Numbered from the stretch's first letter, positions 1 to 6,479 are shown. The stretch: DNA of 8,308 nucleotides from Candidatus Cloacimonadota bacterium (GCA_023230025.1 JALNYD010000116.1:1-8308), one strand, 5' to 3'. Notes: a model not told the origin generated them from the letters alone. A program made the numbers and translations.

Positions 1-1104
1 GAATACAGGGCATTGGAAGGCTTCGTCTTTGCGATCACACCCTTCAATTTTACCGCCATTGCAGGCAATCTTCCCACTGCTCCGGCATTAATGGGTAACA
101 CTGTGATCTGGAAACCTTCCGGAACCGCAGTTTTTAGCGGTTACTTCATCATGAAGATATTGATGGAAGCAGGCCTGCCTGCAGGTGTGATAAACTTTGT
201 TCCTGGCTCTGGCTCTCAGATGGGAGACATGGTTACCGATTCACCCAATCTAGCCGGCATCCATTTCACGGGAAGCACACAGGTGTTCAACCATATCTGG
301 CAACGCACTGCCAACAATATCCACCTCTATAAATCGTATCCCAGAATTGTAGGCGAAACCGGCGGCAAGGACTTTATTTTTGCACATGCTTCAGCAGATA
401 TCAAAGCCCTGGCAGTGGCAAGCTTGCGCGGGGCCTTCGAGTATCAGGGACAGAAATGCAGTGCCGCATCCCGATTGTACATTCCCGACAGCCTCTATGA
501 TAAATGGTTCCAGGAAATTAGCGCTATGCTGGCGACGGTTAAGATGGGCGTTGTTCAGGACTTCTCAAATTTCGTTAATGCCGTGATCGATAAAAACAGC
601 TTCCAAAAAATCAAAGAATATATAGATCATGCCAGAAATGCATCGGATGCTGAGATTGTTTGGGGTGGTAAGTGTGACGACAGCCACGGTTACTTCATTG
701 AACCAACCATCATCAAGACCACAAATCCTCATTATCGCAGCATGCAGGAAGAGATTTTCGGCCCGGTGTTGACCGTCTATGCCTACCCCGAAAAGAGCTT
801 TACTGAAACTCTAGCTCTGTGTGACACAACCTCTGTCTATGCTCTCACCGGAGCTATTTTTGCCCAGGACAGAACTGCTATTTGTATAGCCTCCGAGATG
901 CTGAAACATAGTGCCGGCAACTTCTACATAAACGACAAACCCACCGGAGCTGTGGTCGGTCAGCAACCTTTCGGTGGCAGCAGGTCTTCCGGAACTAACG
1001 ACAAGGCAGGATCGGCAATGAACTTGCATCGATGGATTTCTGCAAGGTCAATCAAAGAAAACTTTATTCCCGCAACAGACTATCCATATCCCTTTATGAG
1101 CTGA
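1..1104 (+). CDS. pruA: 1-pyrroline-5-carboxylate (L-glutamate gamma-semialdehyde) dehydrogenase, 5'-truncated by window edge
   Basis: This enzyme oxidises glutamate gamma-semialdehyde to glutamate with NAD+, the second step of proline (and arginine/ornithine) catabolism in the cytosol. The reading frame is open from base 1 (visible start EYRALEGFVF), so the TTG at 13 is not the real start; 367 residues are visible. From memory of human ALDH4A1 (about 560 residues), roughly the N-terminal third is missing. Aldehyde dehydrogenase hallmarks are present: TPFNF and WKPS in the cofactor domain, FTGS, the general-base Glu119 in GETGGKDF, the nucleophile Cys153 in GQKCSA (34 residues apart, the same spacing as in ALDH4A1), EEIFGPVL at 250-257, and GQQPFGGSRSSGTND near the C-terminus. 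The resemblance is to the stand-alone ALDH4A1-like branch rather than the dehydrogenase half of proteobacterial PutA. The C-terminus is intact and no frameshift is seen. A proline dehydrogenase is not in the window. Confidence 0.95.
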   Translation, partial: EYRALEGFVFAITPFNFTAIAGNLPTAPALMGNTVIWKPSGTAVFSGYFIMKILMEAGLPAGVINFVPGSGSQMGDMVTDSPNLAGIHFTGSTQVFNHIWQRTANNIHLYKSYPRIVGETGGKDFIFAHASADIKALAVASLRGAFEYQGQKCSAASRLYIPDSLYDKWFQEISAMLATVKMGVVQDFSNFVNAVIDKNSFQKIKEYIDHARNASDAEIVWGGKCDDSHGYFIEPTIIKTTNPHYRSMQEEIFGPVLTVYAYPEKSFTETLALCDTTSVYALTGAIFAQDRTAICIASEMLKHSAGNFYINDKPTGAVVGQQPFGGSRSSGTNDKAGSAMNLHRWISARSIKENFIPATDYPYPFMS

Positions 1105-1128
1105 ATACCGTTCCATATACTCTGAAGA

Positions 1129-1169
1129 CGGGATGCTTCCTTAGCGTTTGAGACACAGGGAGCATCCCG
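1129..1169 (+). terminator. Hairpin after the P5C dehydrogenase gene, possible terminator
   Basis: A 12-bp stem forms between CGGGATGCTTCC (1129-1140) and GGGAGCATCCCG (1158-1169), with one G-U pair and a 17-nt loop. It starts 25 bp past the stop codon. Only a weak T-rich stretch (GATTTGTCTG) follows, so it may be a poor intrinsic terminator or simply a 3'-end stabilising hairpin. Position and stem quality support the call; the missing U-run and the large loop weaken it. Confidence 0.45.
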
Positions 1170-1220
1170 ATTTGTCTGTGTGCGGTAGAATTGGACATGT
1201 GCAGATTAGAGAACATGGAT

Positions 1221-1350
1221 GAGATGTAATATCGTGTTTTGTTTGAAATGACATAATCCATGCCCAGCCCACCACCCAATATTGTATGGGGCTCCGCCCC
1301 ATGCCCCGGCAAGATAATATCATTTCAAACTAAACACGATGTAATAACTC
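1221..1350. repeat. Imperfect long inverted repeat with central GC hairpin, MITE/REP-like element
   Basis: The 38-nt left arm (1221-1258) is the approximate reverse complement of the right arm (1313-1350), matching at about 31 of 38 positions. The inner 28 nt (1231-1258 against 1313-1340) match at 25 of 28; the shared core includes GTTTGAAATGA. Between the arms is a GC-rich segment with a perfect 7-bp hairpin, ATGGGGC-TCC-GCCCCAT (1286-1302). The whole could fold into one long cruciform or RNA stem of about 130 nt. It has no coding capacity of its own and no convincing target-site duplication at its ends. A short separate hairpin, ACTCA-GTAG-TGAGT (1347-1360), overlaps its right edge. The structure resembles a miniature inverted-repeat element or a dispersed palindromic repeat, but copy number cannot be judged from one window. 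Confidence 0.6.
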
Positions 1351-1409
1351 AGTAGTGAGTCTTGAGTCGAATCTTACTTATTGCCTCCTCGTACAAATCG
1401 AAAATCAGC

Positions 1410-1437
1410 TTGACAGGATATCCCTGAAAAATAGTGT
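1410..1437 (+). promoter_or_regulatory. Possible sigma70-type promoter for the etfA operon
   Basis: A perfect -35 consensus TTGACA lies at 1410-1415. The best-placed -10 candidate is TAGTGT at 1432-1437 (16-nt spacer), which matches TATAAT at only three of six positions. Transcription from it would start just upstream of the ribosome binding site, giving a very short leader. The -35 and the location support a promoter; the weak -10 keeps confidence low. Confidence 0.35.
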
Positions 1438-1444
1438 AAGTTTT

Positions 1445-1450
1445 GGGAGA
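1445..1450 (+). promoter_or_regulatory. Ribosome binding site of etfA
   Basis: GGGAGA ends 5 nt before the ATG at 1456. This purine-rich Shine-Dalgarno-like sequence fixes the etfA start, and the ferredoxin domain begins directly after it (first cluster cysteine at residue 9). Confidence 0.65.
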
Positions 1451-1455
1451 CGAGA

Positions 1456-2646
1456 ATGATTGAAGTTATTACAGAGAAATGCATTGGTTGTGGTGCCTGC
1501 CTGAAAGCATGTGCATATGAAGCCATCCGGGTAGAATCCAAACTTGCAGAAATTGACATTGATAAATGTGTCTTGTGTGGTGCCTGCGTTCAGGCCTGTC
1601 CCTTTGATGCCATCATCATCCGCAAAGCTACTCAAACGGTAATAGATAAAGCTCAGTACACTGGCATTTGGGTGTTTGCGGAGCAACGGGAAGGGATACT
1701 GGCAGGAGTGGTACACGAGCTTTTGGGAAAAGGGCGCGAGCTGGCGGATCAGCTTTCTTGCGAGCTTAGTGCGATACTTTTGGGACATAACCTGAATGGA
1801 GTAGCAGAGGAGTTAATTTCCTATGGCGCAGATCAGGTGATTCAGATTGATGATCCTGCCTTGAAACACTTCCGTGATGAAAAGTTCAGCGAGGCTCTAA
1901 GCTATCTTGCCAGGAAATATAACCCTGCCATTATTCTGGCTGGTGCCACGGTGATGGGACGTAGTTTCATCCCCCGGGTTGCCATTGATCTGAACACAGG
2001 CCTCACTGCGGACTGTACCGGACTTGAGATAGATCCGGAAACCGGTAACCTGATGCAAACCCGCCCTGCCTTTGGAGGGAACATTATGGCTACCATCCTC
2101 ACGGCAAATCACCGTCCCCAGATGGCAACAGTGCGTCACAAAGTGATGAATCCCATCCCCCGGGATGACTCCCGTAATGGTATTGTAATCCGCGAAGAAT
2201 ATGGCTTTGATTTGGAAGAAGATGATACCAAGTTCCTGAGTTTTGAGAAAGAGAAGACCAATCTTGTAAACATAACGGATGCCAATGTGATCGTAGCCGG
2301 AGGCCGTGGTATCAAAGATGCCAGGAACTTCGCCATGATTGAGGAATTGGCAGAGGCTTTGGAAGGAGCAGTAGGAGCCTCCCGGGCAGCAGTTGATTCA
2401 GAGTGGATTGCCTATTCTCACCAGGTGGGTCAGACCGGAAAAACGGTTAAGCCCAGCATCTACATTGCTGTGGGTATCTCTGGCGCTATTCAGCATTTGG
2501 CAGGGATGAGCAGTGCTGATTATATCATCGCCATCAATAAAGACCCCGATGCTCCAATCTTTAAAGTAGCGGATCTGGGCATTGTGGGAGATCTGTTTGA
2601 AGTAGTACCAAAACTGATTAAAAGGATAAAAGAAGTTCGGGCATGA
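1456..2646 (+). CDS. etfA: Electron transfer flavoprotein alpha subunit with N-terminal 2x[4Fe-4S] ferredoxin domain
   Basis: This is the large ETF subunit, which binds FAD and passes electrons between acyl-CoA or hydroxyacid dehydrogenases and other carriers in the cytosol. Its 396 residues split into three parts. Residues 1-55 form a bacterial ferredoxin domain with two CxxCxxCxxxC motifs (Cys9/12/15/19 and Cys38/41/44/48). Residues from about 68 to 250 form the ETF N-terminal Rossmann-like domain. From about 270 to 396 is the FAD domain, with GGRGIKDARNF (282-292), SRAAVDSEW (309-317), QVGQTGKTV (323-331), GISGAIQH (340-347) and INKDPDAPIF (360-369). Alpha subunits with an N-terminal ferredoxin are known from flavin-based electron-bifurcating systems such as caffeyl-CoA reductase (CarE) and lactate dehydrogenase (LctC) of acetogens, so a bifurcating or ferredoxin-linked role is inferred. 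No etfB is adjacent, which is unusual. The stop codon overlaps the next start (ATGA). Confidence 0.95.
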   Translation: MIEVITEKCIGCGACLKACAYEAIRVESKLAEIDIDKCVLCGACVQACPFDAIIIRKATQTVIDKAQYTGIWVFAEQREGILAGVVHELLGKGRELADQLSCELSAILLGHNLNGVAEELISYGADQVIQIDDPALKHFRDEKFSEALSYLARKYNPAIILAGATVMGRSFIPRVAIDLNTGLTADCTGLEIDPETGNLMQTRPAFGGNIMATILTANHRPQMATVRHKVMNPIPRDDSRNGIVIREEYGFDLEEDDTKFLSFEKEKTNLVNITDANVIVAGGRGIKDARNFAMIEELAEALEGAVGASRAAVDSEWIAYSHQVGQTGKTVKPSIYIAVGISGAIQHLAGMSSADYIIAINKDPDAPIFKVADLGIVGDLFEVVPKLIKRIKEVRA

Positions 2647-3839
2647 AAATAACTTGTGGCCTTGGAGTTGTTAGCGTCGGCAATATCCAGCCCAATCTTG
2701 AACTCCACCTTGCTGAGGAAGGCCCCAGCCTTCAAATCCCCAATAGCACTGCCTATGCCCCCCTGATTAATTCCCACGATCACTTGGTGGGAAACTGGGT
2801 GCCCCGGGCGGGAGATCATCGCCCATATCCCAATTCCCACATCTGGGTGGAGGATATGAAAGAATCCTACAGCTTTCAGGAACGCAACAATTTCTGGCTC
2901 AATGATGGAAGCTTTGATTTGTTAAAAGGAAACGCCCTCAGCGTAGCCAAACTGGGGGCTTACAAAAACCTCTTCTCCGGCTGTGGAGTGGTGCATGATC
3001 ATGCTCCTCTGCAAAAAGACAGATACTATGATTCCATGCCCATCCTGGTTCCCAAACGATTCCGTCAGTGTCACTCCCTTACCCTGGGCAACTGGTGGGG
3101 TGGAGAAAGTGCGGAAGAGGAAATGGAGCTAAGTCAGAACGCAATGCCCTATATCATCCATCTGGGAGAAGGTACCGACGACATTACCAAAGGTGAGTTT
3201 GCCCAGTTGGAGAAGCGCAATCTGCTGCGTCCCAACACGATGATGATCCATGGCATAGCTTTTGACCCAAAGCAGATCAAGCGAATAACCGAGGTCGGTG
3301 CCACTGTGTGCTGGTGCCCCGGATCAAACTACTATCTGATCGGCCAGACTTTTGATATCGATGCGGCTCTGGCAGCAGGTACAAATGTGGTAATCGGTAC
3401 AGATTCCACGATGAGTGGAGAAATCAATCTGATTGCGGAGTTTGCCATCATCCGCGAGCATTTCCCGCATATTGAACTCAGCATGCTTTACCGGATGGTA
3501 ACTGAGAATGCCGCCAAGGCTCTATACCTCGATCCCGCCTATGCCAGGCTGGATCCAGATAACACCCGGAATCTACTGCTTTTGGATCAGCTTGAAAAGG
3601 ATCCCTTTGAGAATCTTTTAGCCATGGAAATGCCCGGGATCAAGCTTCTCATTGTAGACGGCATACCCCGTTATGGTGATAGTGAGTATCTGGACTTGCT
3701 GGATACCTCTGACAATACCTACACTATCTTCCGCACTGGCAACCGGGAGAAGTTTGTGATTGGGGATCCTCTGGAAATCAATGACCTGATTGATGAAGCT
3801 CTGGGATACCACAAAGATTTTCCCTTTTTGCCCTTTTGA
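2643..3839 (+). CDS. Amidohydrolase-superfamily deaminase/hydrolase (MtaD/TrzA-like), substrate unknown
   Basis: This is a 398-residue metal-dependent hydrolase of the amidohydrolase superfamily. Probable metal ligands are His45 and His47 (SHDH, strand 1), His173 (IHLGEG) and Asp254 (GTDS). The proton-transfer residues expected in the aminohydrolase branch are Glu176 (three after His173) and His203 (MIHGIAF). The motif CPGSNYYL near 225-232 is typical of S-adenosylhomocysteine/methylthioadenosine deaminases and chlorohydrolases (CPxSNxxL). This favours one metal ion and a deamination or dechlorination-type reaction on an aromatic ring. The segment before HxH is short (about 44 residues), so the usual N-terminal beta-sandwich is reduced. 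A second His-Asp-His, at 118-120, does not match a standard ligand position. The gene overlaps etfA by 4 bp, with only a weak AGAAG as ribosome site, and its TGA overlaps the queE ATG, so it is probably co-translated with both. The true substrate cannot be told from sequence. Confidence 0.85.
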   Translation: MKITCGLGVVSVGNIQPNLELHLAEEGPSLQIPNSTAYAPLINSHDHLVGNWVPRAGDHRPYPNSHIWVEDMKESYSFQERNNFWLNDGSFDLLKGNALSVAKLGAYKNLFSGCGVVHDHAPLQKDRYYDSMPILVPKRFRQCHSLTLGNWWGGESAEEEMELSQNAMPYIIHLGEGTDDITKGEFAQLEKRNLLRPNTMMIHGIAFDPKQIKRITEVGATVCWCPGSNYYLIGQTFDIDAALAAGTNVVIGTDSTMSGEINLIAEFAIIREHFPHIELSMLYRMVTENAAKALYLDPAYARLDPDNTRNLLLLDQLEKDPFENLLAMEMPGIKLLIVDGIPRYGDSEYLDLLDTSDNTYTIFRTGNREKFVIGDPLEINDLIDEALGYHKDFPFLPF

Positions 3840-4465
3840 TGGATAAGCTCGAGATCTGCGAAGTCTTTTACAGCCTGCAGGGTGAATCCAGCTATCAGGG
3901 GATGCCATGCATCTTCATCCGCCTATCCGGCTGCAATCTTCGCTGTTCATGGTGCGACACCCAGTATTCCTATCACGGGGGGAAATCCATGAGCATTGAT
4001 TCCATTCTGGAAGAAGTGGCGAAGTATCCCTGCAAATTGGTGGAGCTTACAGGAGGAGAACCCTTGTGGCAAGATGAATCAATTATCTTGATGCAAAGAC
4101 TTTTGGATCTGGAATATACAGTCCTGCTGGAAACCAATGGCTCTCTTGACCTCAGTGAGGTAGCTCCCGAAGTAGTCAAAATTGTTGACGTGAAATGCCC
4201 TGGAAGTGGTGCTGGGAACAGCTTTTTGAAGTATAACCTCAACAGCCTGCAGGAGCATGATGAACTGAAGTTTGTGCTTACAAACTATCCTGATTATATC
4301 TATGCCAAAAGCTTCATCGCTGCGAATAGAATCGCTGCCAAAACTCTGCATTTCTGCCCTGCAACCAGCCTGTTAAGCCCGGAAACACTTGCAGAATGGC
4401 TGCTGGAGGATGGCCTTCCGGTGAAGCTGAGCCTGCAACTGCATAAGCTGCTCAACCTCCGCTGA
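3839..4465 (+). CDS. queE: 7-carboxy-7-deazaguanine synthase QueE (radical SAM)
   Basis: QueE converts 6-carboxy-5,6,7,8-tetrahydropterin to 7-carboxy-7-deazaguanine, the radical-SAM ring-contraction step on the way to preQ0 and tRNA queuosine. Taking the ATG at 3839 gives 208 residues, normal for the family (about 210-245). The N-terminus has the family signature EVFYSLQGES (8-17) and the SAM-cluster motif C32-x3-C36-x2-C39 within GCNLRCSWCDT. TGGEP (71-75) matches the SAM-binding GGE motif. The conserved late segments DVKCPGSG (117-124), LKFVL and HFCPA are present. The ATG overlaps the upstream stop codon as TGATG and has no Shine-Dalgarno sequence, so translation most likely depends on re-initiation after the amidohydrolase. 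QueC, QueD and FolE are not in the window. The 3' end overlaps convergent thiS by 14 bp. Confidence 0.95.
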   Translation: MDKLEICEVFYSLQGESSYQGMPCIFIRLSGCNLRCSWCDTQYSYHGGKSMSIDSILEEVAKYPCKLVELTGGEPLWQDESIILMQRLLDLEYTVLLETNGSLDLSEVAPEVVKIVDVKCPGSGAGNSFLKYNLNSLQEHDELKFVLTNYPDYIYAKSFIAANRIAAKTLHFCPATSLLSPETLAEWLLEDGLPVKLSLQLHKLLNLR

Positions 4466-4658
4466 TCAGGTGAATCACCATCACATCTGCCCCTTCCGGG
4501 ATCACTGTGGTGGCATAATCCTTTCTGACCACCAATTCTCCATTGACTTTTACCACCAGCATCTTGAAGGTGTAGTTCATCAAATGTAGTGCATCCTGCA
4601 CCGTCATGCCCTCTTTCCAGGGTTTGCTGTGGCCATTTATCGTTAGCTGTTTTTCCAT
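4452..4658 (-). CDS. thiS: Sulfur carrier protein ThiS
   Basis: This is a 68-residue ubiquitin-fold sulfur carrier. Its C-terminal Gly-Gly (LISGG) would be adenylated by ThiF and then converted to a thiocarboxylate that donates sulfur for the thiazole ring of thiamine. Diagnostic features are VVKVNGELV (35-43), the VRKDYATTVI block and the EGADVMVIHLISGG ending (55-68), all in the expected order and length. The ATG at 4658 lies inside the 3' end of thiF (16-bp overlap) and is preceded by GGAAAG, so the two are translationally coupled. The frame is open further upstream, but that stretch is antisense-free thiF coding sequence in another frame and not part of ThiS. A MoaD-like role is possible given the MobB-like gene two upstream, but the sequence is more ThiS-like. 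Confidence 0.92.
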   Translation of the reverse strand: MEKQLTINGHSKPWKEGMTVQDALHLMNYTFKMLVVKVNGELVVRKDYATTVIPEGADVMVIHLISGG

Positions 4659-5254
4659 ACTATTCTTTCCAAAGCCAGGTTCGCCTGCATAGCGGCAACG
4701 ATCATTACCCGCGTGGAAATCGGAGCAATTCCTGGAACAAGCTGGGAATGCTGATCTCCAACCATGAAGAGGTTGCCACACCGGACAATCCGGATCTCTT
4801 CGCTGTTGCCATAGCCAGCCAAACCCGAAGCACAGATCAGCTCTGTTTTCGGGAAGTGTTTACCAAAACTCTCTATCAACATCGCTTTCGCGGATGCTGT
4901 ATCCAGAGCCTCAATCATGATATCCACACTATGGTAGATCTGGGGAGTGTTATCCTCGTCCAACCGCAGATCATGCATTTCCAGTTCGATATAGGGATTA
5001 ATCCGGTGGATGTTTTGCTCCAAGGCTTCCACTTTGGGAAAACCCACCTGATCCAGATTGAAGGCCTGACGATTGAGATTGGAGATTGAAACCACATCAA
5101 AATCGCTGATGATCAGTTTCCCGATCCCTGCCCGGGCCAGCATCATCGCAATATTGGAGCCCAATCCTCCCGCACCCGCTATCCCGACAACAGCTTTTTG
5201 CCAGATTGGAAAGGCCTGGGGGTCACGCTCACAGAAGTATTGCTGATACTTCAT
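4643..5254 (-). CDS. thiF: Short-form ThiF, ThiS adenylyltransferase (E1-like)
   Basis: This protein activates the C-terminal glycine of ThiS with ATP, making the ThiS-AMP needed for sulfur transfer. At 203 residues it is the short ThiF type. The nucleotide-binding fold shows GAGGLGS (27-33), the acidic strand-2 end IISDFDVV with Asp51, the catalytic/ATP-contact stretch NLNRQ (59-63), Lys74, and EALDTASAK around Asp118. The paired CxxC motifs that hold structural zinc in E. coli ThiF and MoeB are missing; the only cysteines are at 8, 141 and 159. This agrees with the shorter ThiF branch known from clostridia and epsilonproteobacteria. Its ATG overlaps the stop of the MobB-like gene (ATGA), and thiS begins within its 3' end. 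No other thiamine gene (thiG, thiH, thiC) is visible. Confidence 0.92.
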   Translation of the reverse strand: MKYQQYFCERDPQAFPIWQKAVVGIAGAGGLGSNIAMMLARAGIGKLIISDFDVVSISNLNRQAFNLDQVGFPKVEALEQNIHRINPYIELEMHDLRLDEDNTPQIYHSVDIMIEALDTASAKAMLIESFGKHFPKTELICASGLAGYGNSEEIRIVRCGNLFMVGDQHSQLVPGIAPISTRVMIVAAMQANLALERIVWKNS

Positions 5255-6000
5255 GCTTTGATATGAATGTGGATATCGCGTTCGGTATCCGTATCTTTGA
5301 GGTTCTTCAATATGGCCAGAATGCTGTCGCGAAGAATATCCTGCACAAAAGGAACGATTGAGATTTCTTTGCCGGCAACTTCAAGGACGATCCGCTTCTG
5401 AGAATCCAATATGCACTCCTCACGCTTTCGGCGTCCCTGCACAATATCCTTTGCCATCTGCACACAGTTGCTACCACAGCGACTGCAGCACTCTGGGTCA
5501 GACATCGGCAAGATCGGGAAAGTCTTCGCTAATACTAGGCTGGCCAAGTCATCTATGTCCCGCTGGAAATTGAATATCCTGATGCCCTGATAGCTCTGTA
5601 GTTGTTCGGAGATCAGTCCGCCGATGGCGATTGTGCTATCATCCAGCAGTTCATCGAGTTCAGAGGTGGAAGCCGCACAGACAATCTTGGGAACAGCGGC
5701 ATCCTTCATACCTTCAATGATCAGAAAATCAGCAGTTAGATGCGGAATCATCTCCCCCAGAGCAAGCTGAGTGGGGAAGATCAGCGCAGTATCCTGCAAT
5801 CCCCGGGCAAATGTCTGCAGACTGCCAGCTTCGATGTGCAGGGCAGAGTTCTTTCCGGGAGTATCAGCCCGATACTTTTCGCTGTGAATATCCTTGATTG
5901 ATGCCAGGCGCAATGACCTTTCGCTAAGGGCCTTGATCAAAGCAGTAACGATGGAGGTCTTGCCGCTGTGGTGATAGCCCACCACTCCCAGAGCGTTCAT
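5251..6000 (-). CDS. mobB: MobB-like P-loop protein with C-terminal iron-sulfur-type cysteine motif
   Basis: MobB is a GTP-binding adaptor in the step that attaches GMP to molybdopterin. This 249-residue protein has a Walker A loop GYHHSGKT (8-15), the MobB signature KDIHS...DTPGKNS (36-52) followed by EAGS (57-60), and the Walker-B-like FLIIEG (92-97). MobB alone is about 160-175 residues. After it comes C171-C172-x2-C175-G-x2-C179-x16-C196, with QMAKDIVQG between the last two cysteines. That pattern resembles the small Fe-S domain (PF04060-like) of RnfB and the CO-dehydrogenase/acetyl-CoA synthase gamma subunit. A further conserved-looking segment, AGKEISIVPFVQDILRDS, ends the protein. The ATG at 6000 is chosen because GGAGG sits 7 nt upstream and it overlaps the ispF stop as ATGA. 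Its neighbours thiF and thiS hint at a sulfur- or metal-cofactor role; the exact function is inferred. Confidence 0.82.
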   Translation of the reverse strand: MNALGVVGYHHSGKTSIVTALIKALSERSLRLASIKDIHSEKYRADTPGKNSALHIEAGSLQTFARGLQDTALIFPTQLALGEMIPHLTADFLIIEGMKDAAVPKIVCAASTSELDELLDDSTIAIGGLISEQLQSYQGIRIFNFQRDIDDLASLVLAKTFPILPMSDPECCSRCGSNCVQMAKDIVQGRRKREECILDSQKRIVLEVAGKEISIVPFVQDILRDSILAILKNLKDTDTERDIHIHIKA

Positions 6001-6479
6001 AACAACGCCTCCGGCATGATCAGGACTACCGAGGTGGCACTCATGCCTTCTGCACAACCCGATACCCCCAAACCTTCTTCGGTGGTGGCTTTGATGGATA
6101 TCCGATCCAGATCACAGGCAAAATCCTCTGCCAGATTTGCCCGCATGGCATCAATGTAACCAGCCAGTTTGGGGGCAGCAGCGCAGATGGTGGCATCAAG
6201 ATTGGATAACACATAGTTACGCTGCAGCACCATGGCATAACACTTGCGCAGCAGAATCCGGGAATCAATATCTTTAAAACTGGGATCACTATCGGCAAAA
6301 TGACGGCCAATATCACCCAAAGCCATTGCTCCTAAAAGTGCATCACAGATACTGTGGATCAATACATCCGCATCAGAATGTCCCAAAAGACCTTTCTCAT
6401 ATGGAATCTCCACTCCGCCCAAAACTAATCTTCGTTGCTCCACCAGGCGATGTACATCATATCCAAAGCCGATCTTCAT
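5997..6479 (-). CDS. ispF: 2-C-methyl-D-erythritol 2,4-cyclodiphosphate synthase
   Basis: IspF cyclises CDP-methylerythritol 2-phosphate to MEcPP with release of CMP, a step of the MEP isoprenoid pathway in the cytosol. The 160-residue length is standard for this homotrimeric enzyme. The divalent-metal ligands are Asp8 and His10 (GYDVHRL) and His42. HSDADVL (34-40), the DIG motif (56-58) and the C-terminal ATTEEGLG (131-138), which contributes to CMP binding, are all present, followed by the EG of the closing GxxEG motif. The start ATG lies 1 bp beyond the glmS-like stop, and the TGA overlaps the MobB-like start by 4 bp. The common partner ispD is not seen, so the operon groups ispF with unrelated genes. 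The presence of ispF shows that this organism uses the MEP route rather than mevalonate. Confidence 0.97.
   Translation of the reverse strand: MKIGFGYDVHRLVEQRRLVLGGVEIPYEKGLLGHSDADVLIHSICDALLGAMALGDIGRHFADSDPSFKDIDSRILLRKCYAMVLQRNYVLSNLDATICAAAPKLAGYIDAMRANLAEDFACDLDRISIKATTEEGLGVSGCAEGMSATSVVLIMPEALL
6008..6012 (-). promoter_or_regulatory. Shine-Dalgarno site of the MobB-like gene
   Basis: On the minus strand GGAGG lies 7 nt before the ATG at 6000, inside the end of ispF. It decides the start in favour of 6000 over an upstream in-frame start near 6057 that would add 19 residues not resembling MobB. Confidence 0.8.

Noticed and set aside
1094..1323. Two small minus-strand open frames in the intergenic region
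   Set aside because: They cross the hairpin and the inverted repeat, lack ribosome binding sites and give low-complexity, family-less translations.
1347..1360. ACTCA-GTAG-TGAGT hairpin as an operator site
   Set aside because: A 5-bp palindrome at the edge of the repeat is too short to call as a regulator site without conservation data.
3836..3841. TTG at 3836 as the queE start
   Set aside because: The next codon is an ATG that overlaps the upstream stop as TGATG, the more usual arrangement; the TTG would add a single residue.
4463..4479. TGATCA palindrome and GGTGAATCACC hairpin at the convergent junction as a bidirectional terminator
   Set aside because: The stem is only 4 bp with a 3-nt loop, and there is no T-run on either strand.
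4452..4781. Extended 109-residue form of ThiS
   Set aside because: The first 41 residues are thiF sequence read out of frame; the ThiS fold begins exactly at the ATG at 4658.
4589..5089. 166-codon open frame on the plus strand
   Set aside because: It is antisense to thiF and thiS, which are clearly real; the translation resembles no family and has no ribosome binding site or coding-like composition.
5251..6057. Longer version of the MobB-like protein starting at 6057
   Set aside because: The extra 19 residues do not resemble MobB and overlap ispF coding; the ATG at 6000 has a strong GGAGG and the usual ATGA coupling.
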